DNA from: Legionella sheltonii
GTDB taxonomy: Bacteria > Pseudomonadota > Gammaproteobacteria > Legionellales > Legionellaceae
DNA: 58,421 bases
Direction of reading: 5' to 3'
Assembly (NCBI RefSeq): GCF_026191355.1
Contig: NZ_JAPHOQ010000020.1
Location: 1-58,421 of the forward strand
The position numbers and the translations under genes were made by a program. Below the pieces are notes generated by a model that searched no databases, was not told the DNA's origin, and was given only the letters and a program-made list of their open reading frames with translations. Positions 39,704-48,040 of this stretch are shown here, one piece after another; the stretch's first letter is position 1; each line of letters starts with the position of its first letter.

Positions 39704-41164
39704 TCAGGAACTTGAATACCGAAAAATATCTTTCTCTTTTGATGCTAATCCTTTGACCTTTCTAGATATTGCCAGCAAAACTACAGCCCCAAGAAAAGCA
39801 TAAAAACCAAGACTATCAAAAAAACTCAAATAGTTAGGATTGTTTATTGCAGTTTCTGCTGAAATGCCGTAATCAACAGTATTTGACAGGAATTGAGATA
39901 AGGAAGCAGCTATTCCTGATACCATCATCCAAAAACCCATCATGATTCCATTAAGACGCTGAGGTGCAAGCCTCCCAATCATCGAAAAACCAACTGGCGC
40001 AATTAAAAGCTCTCCTAAAGCCTGAAGGAAGAAGTGCAATATTAACCAGATAGAAGATGTATAACCAGAGCCACTGGCTCTTAAAATACCCCATGACAAA
40101 GCATAGAAAGAAACCCCGATTAATAAAAGTGATGAGCTAAATTTATGCGTTAGTGACAGTTCAAATCCACGTGTCTTAAGTTTTTTTAGAAGAAAACCCA
40201 CTAGTGGAGCGCCCAATATCACAAACCCTGCATTCAAATTCATGTACCATTGAGGAGGAATAATAAAGCCAAACAACTCCCGCTGTACATTATACTTCAT
40301 GAAATAGGTGACACCCATCGGCCCGACAAAATATAATGACCAAAAAACGATGGATGACAGCGTAAGAATGATAAATGCAGAAATATTCTTTTTTTCTACA
40401 GCGACGCTAGTATGTTTAACCTGATGAATAAGGTAGCAAACACAAAGTACACCAAGCGCAACAACTACACTGTTTGATAAAAAGGGATAATTAAATCCCA
40501 CCATTAATCCAACAATTAAAATAAACATTGTGGCTGTAGTGAAGTAAATCTTCCGAATAGCATTATTTATTTTCATCTTCTTTGGCTCTTTGTAAAAACG
40601 CCAACCGGCCACAACTAAAATTATAGATATTACATTAAATACGTTACACAGGTTAAAGAGATTCTGATAGCTTGAGCTTAGATCGTAATAGCCGCTAGCA
40701 AAAAAGCCCAACAAAAAACCTGAATTCACCGCTGCATAGTTGATAAAAAAGGCCATTTCTCGCTGACTTTCATCACGCTCCAGTAACTGCGTCAAAATTA
40801 ACTTCACGCTGGTTGAGTTAATACCACAACCAATAATGAACAAACTTAAACCGTACAAGAGATAATGTGGAGAAGACCAGCTCAGCACGTATGAACCCGC
40901 GGCCTGGAATAGGCAAGAAACTAACAACAATAGTCTGTTACTGATATAGTTACCTCCGATATATCCGCCGACAAGATGTAATGCAAAATTAAACGCCAAG
41001 AACATACCAACGTAGGCATTTGCTTCATTTTTAGTAAATCCAAGAGCGTTTGTTAAATAGAGAAGCAGTGAAGAAAATAAAACAGCGAAACTAAAGGTAA
41101 TTAATCCGTTGATTAAGTGCAGTAAATTAACCCCAATATTTTTTGACTTCCATAAAATGGACAT
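39704..41164 (-). CDS. POT/PTR-family (MFS) peptide transporter
   Basis: The 486-aa protein has about twelve to fourteen hydrophobic helices and the general form of proton-dependent oligopeptide transporters. Visible segments include YVGMFLAFNFALHLVGGYIGG, then FFINYAAVNSGFLLGFFASGYY and ALGELLIAPVGFSMIGRLAPQ, which match the family's PTR-type signatures. It lies in the inner membrane. It converges on the moeB-like gene and shares the cluster's AT-rich composition. It may export the peptide product or import a substrate; direction cannot be read from sequence. Confidence 0.85.
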   Translation of the reverse strand: MSILWKSKNIGVNLLHLINGLITFSFAVLFSSLLLYLTNALGFTKNEANAYVGMFLAFNFALHLVGGYIGGNYISNRLLLLVSCLFQAAGSYVLSWSSPHYLLYGLSLFIIGCGINSTSVKLILTQLLERDESQREMAFFINYAAVNSGFLLGFFASGYYDLSSSYQNLFNLCNVFNVISIILVVAGWRFYKEPKKMKINNAIRKIYFTTATMFILIVGLMVGFNYPFLSNSVVVALGVLCVCYLIHQVKHTSVAVEKKNISAFIILTLSSIVFWSLYFVGPMGVTYFMKYNVQRELFGFIIPPQWYMNLNAGFVILGAPLVGFLLKKLKTRGFELSLTHKFSSSLLLIGVSFYALSWGILRASGSGYTSSIWLILHFFLQALGELLIAPVGFSMIGRLAPQRLNGIMMGFWMMVSGIAASLSQFLSNTVDYGISAETAINNPNYLSFFDSLGFYAFLGAVVLLAISRKVKGLASKEKDIFRYSSS

Positions 41165-41360
41165 GTTAAATCCTTATCGACACACTTGTATCCCTAATCT
41201 TTCTGCATGATCCTCATTAACCACACAAAAGTTTCAACGGCCTCGGTATAGTAGACTGTTTTGATCTAAAAACCCATTATTTTGCGGCTGATGAATTTAT
41301 TTTGTATGCAAGCTCCCTTTTTATCTAGTGAACCTCCAAATATTTGAGGGCTGTTGTTCG
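41165..41360. other. Intergenic region between transporter and repeat-protein gene
   Basis: This 196-bp AT-rich gap should hold the promoter of the transporter gene (start 41164, leftward) and the end of the parA transcript. No clear terminator or operator is seen. Confidence 0.4.
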
Positions 41361-42998
41361 TTATCTTTTCCTTAGTTGAATGTATTGTTCTAGAATCTCT
41401 GCTGATAAACTTATTTTCCAAGATGAGTTACGCCCTTTCGTAGCTATATACGCTGTAATTACATTTTTATCCTTCAATCTGCATATAGTGGTTTTAAGTG
41501 CACCAACCTTAACTCCTGTATTTATAGATAGATCTATCTTTTTTATAAATGGTGTAGTTAGCTCGCCGACTATAATACAGTTATTTATAATCTCATCTAC
41601 AATTCTTTTTTCATTACCTGTTAGATCTAAATATTTGAATCTTGTGCTTTTCTTATTGATAGTTCTAATCAAATTCTGATTCAGATTTTTGTGTTGATGA
41701 TATAGATCATTCCTCTCTTTAAAAGTATCTATCAGACCATTTTCACTTGTTTCTACTTTTTCATTATGATTGTCAATTAAAATTGTGTCTCTTATAGATA
41801 CTGGTGTGGCATCGGATTTTGTGTCCCTTATCAACTCATCAGATCCAACATGAGTTGTGTCTCTTACTCGCTCAGTTAAATCACCCTTTGTTGTGTCTCT
41901 TATGGATATTGATGTGGTATCAGATTTTGTGTCCCTTATCAGCTCATCAGATCCAACAGGAATTGTATCTCTTACTCGCTCAGTTAAATCACCCTTTGTT
42001 GTGTCTCTTATGGATATTGGTGTGGTATCGGATTTTGTGTCTCTTATCGGCTCATCAGATCCAGCAGGGATTGTGTCTCTTGCTTGCTCAGTTAAATCAC
42101 CCTTTGTTGTGTCTCTTATGGATATTGATGTGGTATCGGATTTTGTGTCCCTTATCAGCTCATCAGATCCAACAGGAATTGTATCTCTTGCTCGCTCAGT
42201 TAAATCACCCTTTGTTGTGTCTCTTATGGATATTGGTGTGGTATCGGATTTTGTGTCTCTTATCGGCTCATCAGATCCAGCAGGGATTGTGTCTCTTGCT
42301 TGCTCAGTTAAATCACCCTTTGTTGTGTCTCTTATGGATATTGATGTGGTATCGGATTTTGTGTCCCTTATCAGCTCATCAGATCCAACAGGAATTGTAT
42401 CTCTTGCTCGCTCAGTTAAATCACCCTTTGTTGTGTCTCTTATGGATATTGGTGTGGTATCGGATTTTGTGTCTCTTATCGGCTCATCAGATCCAGCAGG
42501 GATTGTGTCTCTTGCTTGCTCAGTTAAATCACCCTTTGTTGTGTCTCTTATGGATATTGATGTGGTATCGGATTTTGTGTCCCTTATCAGCTCATCAGAT
42601 CCAACAGGAATTGTATCTCTTGCTCGCTCAGTTAAATCACCCTTTGTTGTGTCTCTTATGGATATTGATGTGGTATCGAATTTTGTGTCCCTTATCAGCT
42701 CATCAGATCCAACAGGAATTGTATCTCTTGCTCGCTCAGTTAAATCACCCTTTGTTGTGTCTCTTATGGATATTGATGTGGTATCGGATTTTGTGTCCCT
42801 TATCAACTCGCCAGATCCAAAAGGAATTGTGTCTCTTGTTTCTAGATGAATAACTTTGTCAACTACGTTCGGAGTATTATAGGGGCGTGGAGAGGCAACA
42901 TCAGAAACATATTCATCATAAGTCTGCATCTTTGCTTTAAGCTTATTTTGTTTAAACCCACGCTTTTCTTGCTGTTTAAGCATATCCTCAAGCTTCAT
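41361..42998 (-). CDS. Repeat-bearing winged-helix protein, probable ParA partner
   Basis: The 545-aa protein has three parts. The first is a basic N-terminal region of about 54 residues (MLKQQEKRGFKQNKLKAK). The second, residues 55-414, is ten 36-residue units. Each unit is three 12-residue blocks starting RDT (RDTIPVGSDELI, RDTKSDTTSISI, RDTTKGDLTERA). The third is a C-terminal winged-helix-like domain (NEKRIVDEIINNCIIVGELT, KVGALKTTICRLKDKNVIT). It follows parA by 14 bp, so by position it is the partition partner. The RDT codons create a DNA motif identical to the arrays upstream of parA. The family is not recognised. Confidence 0.75.
   Translation of the reverse strand: MKLEDMLKQQEKRGFKQNKLKAKMQTYDEYVSDVASPRPYNTPNVVDKVIHLETRDTIPFGSGELIRDTKSDTTSISIRDTTKGDLTERARDTIPVGSDELIRDTKFDTTSISIRDTTKGDLTERARDTIPVGSDELIRDTKSDTTSISIRDTTKGDLTEQARDTIPAGSDEPIRDTKSDTTPISIRDTTKGDLTERARDTIPVGSDELIRDTKSDTTSISIRDTTKGDLTEQARDTIPAGSDEPIRDTKSDTTPISIRDTTKGDLTERARDTIPVGSDELIRDTKSDTTSISIRDTTKGDLTEQARDTIPAGSDEPIRDTKSDTTPISIRDTTKGDLTERVRDTIPVGSDELIRDTKSDTTSISIRDTTKGDLTERVRDTTHVGSDELIRDTKSDATPVSIRDTILIDNHNEKVETSENGLIDTFKERNDLYHQHKNLNQNLIRTINKKSTRFKYLDLTGNEKRIVDEIINNCIIVGELTTPFIKKIDLSINTGVKVGALKTTICRLKDKNVITAYIATKGRNSSWKISLSAEILEQYIQLRKR
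41757..42836. repeat. Ten 108-bp coding repeats carrying about thirty GTGTCTCTTAT-like sites
   Basis: On the plus strand the motif GTGTCTCTTAT, or close variants (GTGTCCCTTAT, GTATCTCTTGC), recurs every 36 bp, three times per 108-bp unit. Units are of two alternating types, and a 216-bp pair is repeated almost exactly (starts at 42181, 42397 and 42613). The outer units have diverged, as expected for growth by unequal crossing-over in the centre. All of it stays in the reading frame of the 41361-42998 gene. Confidence 0.92.
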
Positions 42999-43012
42999 AG
43001 AAATTTCCTAAT

Positions 43013-44026
43013 TTAAACAAAAGAATCCTCGGTTTCTCTAATGGATTGATGAAATTTACCTCGAGACAACCATTCATTAATACCGGTCAACTCTGAAATT
43101 AACGCAAAGCAATCATCTTTCGCGGTAGACTTATTTGCATCAAAAATATACTCGCCATCAGCTTTAGTGTTTTTAAATGCTGTATTAGTTCTGATAACGA
43201 TGGGCAATAAGTTTTCTTTGAGGTTTTTCCTCTCGCTTATTGATGCCATAATATTGAGACTTAACTTTTCTCGCGCATCATATTTATTAAAAACAATTTT
43301 ATAATTAATTTTAATGGCTAGGTTTTTAAAAGCTTTTTCTATTTTTTCAATTTCCGAAACAGTCATTACAACTCCATCAAAAGAATCTATATCGGCATTG
43401 ATCGGGATTAAATTCTCAGTTGCAAAACAAGAGGCGCATACGGTAATTTTGTGAATAGAGGGAGGGCAGTCAATAACGATAAGATCATATCCCGATTTTA
43501 TAGAGTCAAAAAGATCATCAAAAAAACTAGTAATGTTTATAGACTGTTTCGAATTCATTACGTGCTCAATCTGAGAGTTATCAAGCGAGGAGGGCAGCAA
43601 GTGTAGATTAGGTGTAACTTGAACAATAACTTCTTTAATATTTTTTTCACCTATAAGCGCATGATAAAGTACTGATTGTCCCTGCTTTTTCATATTAAAA
43701 GACTGGGTTAAGTTTCCTTGCATATCTAGGTCTACAGCTAGTACTCTGAAACCCAATCGACTGGCTCCTTCTGCAAATGCAGTGGCTATGGAAGTTTTTC
43801 CAATCCCACCCTTCATTCCAAAAACATTTATAATATGAGGAGAATTATGTTCATTTTTAAACTTAAAGCCCCTTAACTCAAAGATTCTTTTAACAGTCTC
43901 TGGGGGAAGGGCGTTTTTATTACCAACAGGTATAACAGGCAAATCATGCTCTTTAATTAATTTATATATTAAATGAGGGGAAACGTTAATTAAGGATGAA
44001 AAATCTTTAGTGCTTATTGTTTTCAT
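43013..44026 (-). CDS. parA: ParA-family partition ATPase with N-terminal HTH
   Basis: The 337-aa protein starts with a helix-turn-helix segment (TKDFSSLINVSPHLIYKLIK), followed by a ParA ATPase with deviant Walker A MKGGIGKTS (residues about 72-78), DLDMQGNLTQSF and DLIVIDCPPSIH. HTH-ParA proteins of the type Ia class partition plasmids and repress their own operon. ATG 44026 (AGCGGA upstream) is preferred; a longer frame reaches 44065. It heads a two-gene operon with the repeat protein. The upstream 34-bp-spaced motif arrays and inverted repeats are the likely control and centromere sites. Confidence 0.9.
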   Translation of the reverse strand: MKTISTKDFSSLINVSPHLIYKLIKEHDLPVIPVGNKNALPPETVKRIFELRGFKFKNEHNSPHIINVFGMKGGIGKTSIATAFAEGASRLGFRVLAVDLDMQGNLTQSFNMKKQGQSVLYHALIGEKNIKEVIVQVTPNLHLLPSSLDNSQIEHVMNSKQSINITSFFDDLFDSIKSGYDLIVIDCPPSIHKITVCASCFATENLIPINADIDSFDGVVMTVSEIEKIEKAFKNLAIKINYKIVFNKYDAREKLSLNIMASISERKNLKENLLPIVIRTNTAFKNTKADGEYIFDANKSTAKDDCFALISELTGINEWLSRGKFHQSIRETEDSFV

Positions 44027-44130
44027 TATTATCCGCTCTGAACATAAAATTCTAATATATAACAATTAATTAAGACGTCAACGTTTTTTTTAGAATTTCT
44101 GCAAAATTGTAGATCGTCAACTCCAGGAAT

Positions 44131-44170
44131 AAAATATAAAAATATATTTTTTTCAATATTTTTATATTTT
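44131..44170. repeat. AT-only inverted repeat upstream of parA
   Basis: AAAATATAAAAATAT (44131-44145) and its exact complement (44156-44170) are separated by 10 bp, about 105 bp upstream of the parA start. It lies between the promoter-proximal motif array and parA. It could be an operator for the HTH of ParA or a melting region; the sequence does not decide. Confidence 0.55.
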
Positions 44171-44184
44171 TTTACCACAAGATC

Positions 44185-44510
44185 GTGTCTCCTTTAAAAG
44201 ATCCAATCAACTATTATTGTGTCCTTTTATTAAAAACAAAGATTCAAATAATGTGTCTTTTATTATTAGTTTTTGCAGCTATCTATGCGTCTCTTTTAAC
44301 GCTATAAATCATCCTTGGATGACATGGTTTTATTGATATTTATCAATATATTATTTGATAAATATCAATAAAAATAAGTTTGGCATCACTGGGAAAAACA
44401 TCTTTTAGACTCGATAATATCCACGACTCTTGTGTCTCTTATAAGTATGGGTATTTATAATATTTGTGTCTCTTATTAAATAAAAATCGCAATCATTTTG
44501 TGTCTCTTAT
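44185..44510. repeat. Two arrays of GTGTCTCTTAT-type iterons upstream of parA
   Basis: Motif starts lie at 44185, 44219, 44253 and 44287, and again at 44432, 44466 and 44500. Every step inside each array is exactly 34 bp. The last three copies all read GTGTCTCTTAT. The same motif fills the coding repeats of the downstream partner gene. Regular direct repeats beside parA suggest a centromere (parS/parC-like) and operator, although replication iterons are another possibility. Confidence 0.85.
44328..44373. repeat. 17-bp inverted repeat between the two iteron arrays
   Basis: The arms TTTTATTGATATTTATC-type (44328-44344) and its exact complement (44357-44373) flank a 12-bp AT-rich loop. It sits centrally between the four-copy and three-copy arrays. 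A binding site for ParA's HTH domain or for the winged-helix partner is plausible. Confidence 0.6.
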
Positions 44511-44619
44511 TGATAGTCTATTTAGATAATTCATTGATTTTATGGGTATTGACACTTTTAAATGCTGAAATTAAAGTCTAAAAAAAGACAATATTCCCGA
44601 GGAATTAATTATGGTATTT

Positions 44620-44740
44620 AATTGTAGGTAATAAATAAAGGTAAGTTATGAAGAGCGGCAACTCTTCATAACTTGATGATGTATTATTGGAACGAATCTT
44701 ATTTTCCAAAGTAAATAATAGCTTCGTTCCCCCAAAAAAA
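44620..44740 (-). ncRNA. CopA-like antisense RNA / leader hairpins of the repA region
   Basis: A perfect 13-bp stem AAGTTATGAAGAG (44643-44655) and its complement (44662-44674) has a 6-nt loop CGGCAA. A second stem GGAACGAA/TTCGTTCC is at 44689-44730. This pair lies upstream of a leader peptide and repA, exactly where RepFIIA plasmids encode the CopA antisense RNA against the repA leader. Read on the minus strand, the strong stem is followed by a U-rich tract (CCTTTATTTATT). No copB-like gene is seen. Confidence 0.55.
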
Positions 44741-44762
44741 CAATAAGATAAGGATATTATCT

Positions 44763-44882
44763 ATGGGGAACTATTACTCAAATTTTTGTTTAAGATTCAA
44801 TCAACTAAGGCTGATTGCTTTAACTCTATATTATTCACTGGTCATTCAATGCATGAACTCCGTTACTGATAGTGGCTATTAA
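44763..44882 (+). CDS. RepA leader peptide (Tap-like)
   Basis: A 39-aa frame (MGNYYSNFCLRFNQLRLIAL at its start) ends 12 bp before the repA ATG. In RepFIIA replicons a short leader peptide (Tap) must be translated for ribosomes to reach the repA start, and CopA RNA blocks this. Position, size and the repA ribosome site overlapping the leader stop (TTAAGGAT) match that design. The sequence itself is not conserved enough to prove it. Confidence 0.6.
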   Translation: MGNYYSNFCLRFNQLRLIALTLYYSLVIQCMNSVTDSGY

Positions 44883-44894
44883 GGATAGCGTCCC

Positions 44895-45737
44895 ATGCAA
44901 GATAGTGCATTAGTGATAGGTAGCATGAATTTTATAGAGCAAAAAACAGGCAACGACTACAGTTTTAGAAGGGCAGGGGTGGCGCGCCAGGGTAACTGGT
45001 GTGGCCACGATCCCAAGACCCCGCGTTTTTTTCAAAAGCCCCAGGAACATAAGGAGCGTCCCAAAATAATTACCTGGGCGATTGATGCGTGGCGGCGTTA
45101 CTATGGGCTACCTTCCTCCTATTTCAAAGAGATTCGTTTGCGACGTAACTCAACTCGCCAGCAGCGCTCTGAAGCGCGTGAAGCACTTGCAAGCATTGCT
45201 CAGGTCTTATTGCATTATACGGAACTTGCAAGTCTTAGAGTGGGTATACCCCATGCAAGCGAAGGCTTTCGCTCACTAACCATCCAGTTTTTGGCCGACA
45301 AAGCTGGAATTGGTTTAAAGCGTGCACAACGCGCTATTAAATTATTGGTGCGTGCAGGTTACTTAAAAATGATTGAGCGTTTTGATGTTAAAGTAGATGA
45401 GGGCAAAGAACGTTTTATTGGTCTGGCTGCCGTCAAGTGCTTAACGCCAGCCTTTTTTAAAGCATGCAACATTAATTTGCAGGCGCTGTCTGCACAACGT
45501 GCCCTGGCACGTAAGCGTCTTAATAAAAAGCGGAGTACCTTTATTGCTAACGCCCAGGAATCTCAGGCTGCCGCACGTAACATTCTTGATTTTATAGCCC
45601 CTCAAGGAAATGCTAAAACCCATATTGATGTAATGAAAGACATGCTTAAGTCGGAGCAAAAAGAGGAAGAACGGTTGCGCGAAAAAGAGCGCAGACGCCG
45701 CGAATCCCTTCTAAACCGCCACAAATTACAGGAATAG
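44895..45737 (+). CDS. repA: RepA, IncFII-family replication initiator
   Basis: The 280-aa protein resembles RepFIIA RepA proteins: KIITWAIDAWRRYYGLPSSY near residue 60, then a winged-helix region (FRSLTIQFLADKAGIGLKRA and QRAIKLLVRAGYLKMIERFD) and a highly basic C-terminal tail (REKERRRRESLLNRHKLQ). Such proteins act mainly in cis at oriR, just downstream. The ATG has AAGGAT 8 bases upstream, overlapping the stop of the leader peptide. Expression is likely limited by the antisense hairpin region at 44620-44740. Confidence 0.9.
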   Translation: MQDSALVIGSMNFIEQKTGNDYSFRRAGVARQGNWCGHDPKTPRFFQKPQEHKERPKIITWAIDAWRRYYGLPSSYFKEIRLRRNSTRQQRSEAREALASIAQVLLHYTELASLRVGIPHASEGFRSLTIQFLADKAGIGLKRAQRAIKLLVRAGYLKMIERFDVKVDEGKERFIGLAAVKCLTPAFFKACNINLQALSAQRALARKRLNKKRSTFIANAQESQAAARNILDFIAPQGNAKTHIDVMKDMLKSEQKEEERLREKERRRRESLLNRHKLQE

Positions 45738-46025
45738 GGTGCTTTAACGCACCGAAACAAACAATAAATACTATTTTCATTGCTTAAAGTGTTCCTCTAT
45801 ACCTAAAAATCTTCTAAATGCCTCACAAAACCAGCGTTTTTATCTTTATTCTTCATTTTGGCAGAAATAGCCTTATTACCTTAAAAATAGGTGGATAAGG
45901 TGGAATAACACCGCGTACTTAACAAAAAGCACTGTACATAATTTGTCATAATGAAATTTAAGTGTCTTCTAGAAGTGTTTTTAAGTGTCCGCTCTTACTT
46001 ATAGTCCCATTTAAACCTTCTAGAA

Positions 46026-46056
46026 AATTATCCACAGATATTTTCTGTGGATAATT
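46026..46056. promoter_or_regulatory. Paired inverted DnaA boxes
   Basis: AATTATCCACAGA (46026-46038) and its exact complement (46044-46056) are separated by 5 bp. Each arm contains the consensus DnaA box TTATCCACA. The pair lies about 290 bp downstream of repA and would recruit host DnaA to oriR. Confidence 0.8.
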
Positions 46057-46165
46057 AATCATGAGGAATTCGCTACGCTCATCAATCATTTAAACTTATT
46101 AAAAGGAATTGCCTATGGCCAATAATCAAATAAAAAAACGAACAAAGCAATAATTAAAGATCGAT

Positions 46166-46322
46166 TGCCTCATCACCCATCACTCAATCGCAATAAAAGA
46201 TAACTACGCATTTTATTAAGAACAATGACTACTCACGCGCTTCGCGCGCTGCGTTCCTCATTGTTCTTAATAAAATACTCCGTTATTTTTATTTTTGCGA
46301 CTGAGCGATGAATGACGAGGCA
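46166..46322. repeat. 157-bp imperfect palindrome downstream of the DnaA boxes
   Basis: The outer arms (TGCCTCATCACCCATCACTC and the complement of GAGCGATGAATGACGAGGCA) pair with a few mismatches. The inner arms share a perfect 19-bp block, ATTTTATTAAGAACAATGA. The centre is a GC-rich CGCGCTTCGCGCG turn. No gene is present. A single-strand initiation hairpin, replication terminator or element remnant are possible roles. Confidence 0.75.
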
Positions 46323-46689
46323 GAAATCTAAATCTTTCTTTTAATCTGCTTTAAATGAATTCGCTTCGCTCATAACCATTCAAATGCTCCTAAACTCCGA
46401 AATCAAAGGCACGTGGGTAAAATTTAAACACATACCTTTATCCACAATTTTGGGGGATAACCCTGTGCATAGCTTGAGTTAAAGCAGTATCGGCAAGAAC
46501 TTAAGAGCAAGGCGAAAGGGTGCTCAATGAAAAGAGTGGTTTATTTAAAATGTAATTAATGAAATGTATCAACAGATGGTAAATAAAAACGGGTGCAAAG
46601 CCTATTTTAAAAATCCAATGTATCACCTATTGATAAATTTAATAGTTATCAATAAACTGCCTTCTATAATTTACGGGGCTTTATAAAAT

Positions 46690-48009
46690 ATGGCTAATAA
46701 AAAACGCAAAGTATCGCTGAATGATTATGCATCCTGTTATCACTATTTTGAACGGGCCATTCAAAACAATCGATTTATGAGAGAGGAGACAGACAGTTCT
46801 GTCAGAATAAAGGCAATTCATGCCTTTGCAGAACTCAAAAGTACTGCAGAAGATGAAGAAACGGTACGCCTGTTTCAATTATGGCTTGATGAATTCGTAG
46901 ACGCTCAAACCTTCAGCCGCTGTTATCGTGCTCTGAATCAAAAAAAGTATCTGATGGAGAAAACCATGCGTACCATCACCATCAGTGATGAGACTTATAA
47001 TGCATTAAAAGACCTGTCATATCAAAAGAATGCCAGCCTGTCACAGGTAATACTTGATGGCTGTACCCTACTGCGAGACAAAAATAAAGAATCAATTAGA
47101 CCCTTAATAAACACGTTGAACACCGCCACATTAATACCAGCTAACATCCCAACCGGTTCGCAAAAATCCTTGATGACAGGGGTAACTTCTGGCAACACTA
47201 ATGTTATTTCCTTATTTGGAGATGAACAGGGTGAATCCCATGATGAGGACGAAGGAGGTTCTGAGTTTGATTTCTTTGATTTTGATGAGGTACGCGAATG
47301 GCCACGTAAACCCGAAGGTTATGATTTTAGAGCCAATGAGTCCTATAAAAAATACCGAAAGCACATTGAGCGTCTAACCATTAAAAAACCAGATGAGGAG
47401 CTGCTTGCGTATTTTACTAAAACAATTAATTACTTTTTAACTGAAGATAATTGCCAGCAGATTGGCTCACAACTGCTATCAATTCAAGAGGTATGCCTGA
47501 AACAAAAGCTTTTTTCACGGCAATTTAATTCTAATCACTTTGCGATTAGTAAAGGCTTTAGCATCCCGGATTTGAGTTTTGAGCATTATGCTGATGAGCT
47601 TTTGTTGTTTTTAGGATTACTCTTTGGCTGCACGACCGCCTCGATTACCTCAGGCAACAGACAGCCTTATGTGTTTGCAGGACATCCTAACCAGGTGCAA
47701 ATGGCTTATAAAGCCTATCATTACCTCGATGCTTTTTTAAGCGATGAGGTCAAGCGCTTTAAAGACAACTGCCATAAAAATACCAAAAGGAAAAACAAAA
47801 AAATGAAAGCCCAATGGCATGGCGGTCATTTGGTGGGTATCATGTTCCATCCAATCCTTGATGATGAGGAGACCTATAAGCTACTGACTGATGAAGAGTA
47901 CGATAAATTAGCAACACATACGCACCATAAAGTGCATGTGTATTATGATGAAAATGAGCCCATCGGTGGCTGGTGGACTCCAGACAAAGAAAAGCCTTTC
48001 CGATGGTAA
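46690..48009 (+). CDS. MatP-like DNA-binding protein with a large unknown C-terminal domain
   Basis: The 439-aa protein has an N-terminal helical bundle (residues 8-90) followed by a ribbon-helix-helix-like segment, MRTITISDETYNALKDLSYQ and then NASLSQVILDGC (about 98-130). This order resembles chromosomal MatP. An acidic linker (DEDEGGSEFDFFDFDE) leads to a 240-residue domain of unknown type containing WHGGHLVGIMFHPILDDEET and a C-terminal GGWWTPDKEKPFRW. It sits directly beyond oriR. A role in organising or segregating the plasmid is plausible but inferred. Confidence 0.6.
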   Translation: MANKKRKVSLNDYASCYHYFERAIQNNRFMREETDSSVRIKAIHAFAELKSTAEDEETVRLFQLWLDEFVDAQTFSRCYRALNQKKYLMEKTMRTITISDETYNALKDLSYQKNASLSQVILDGCTLLRDKNKESIRPLINTLNTATLIPANIPTGSQKSLMTGVTSGNTNVISLFGDEQGESHDEDEGGSEFDFFDFDEVREWPRKPEGYDFRANESYKKYRKHIERLTIKKPDEELLAYFTKTINYFLTEDNCQQIGSQLLSIQEVCLKQKLFSRQFNSNHFAISKGFSIPDLSFEHYADELLLFLGLLFGCTTASITSGNRQPYVFAGHPNQVQMAYKAYHYLDAFLSDEVKRFKDNCHKNTKRKNKKMKAQWHGGHLVGIMFHPILDDEETYKLLTDEEYDKLATHTHHKVHVYYDENEPIGGWWTPDKEKPFRW

Positions 48010-48040
48010 AACCTTTTTGAATCTGTGTTGCACAGGTAAC

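Larger units (their letters stand above)
45738..46689. other. oriR: Origin of replication region (oriR) and flanking non-coding DNA
   Basis: This 952-bp gene-free region follows repA, the usual place of oriR in IncFII-type plasmids. Two perfect DnaA boxes in inverted orientation lie at 46028-46036 and 46046-46054 (TTATCCACA and its complement) within 13-bp arms. A third is at 46438-46446. Three AAGTG-type repeats precede them (about 45959-45990). A 157-bp imperfect palindrome at 46166-46322 follows. The rest is AT-rich. Confidence 0.78.

Noticed and set aside
41804..42853. Long plus-strand open frames across the repeat block (Leu/Cys/Tyr-rich and Val/Ser-rich)
   Set aside because: They are antisense shadows kept open by the 108-bp repeat, whose unit length is a multiple of three. 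They have no ribosome site or family features.
41757..44510. CRISPR array
   Set aside because: The short motif is regular, but the intervening DNA is itself repeated or coding, no cas genes are present, and the motif is only about 11 bp.
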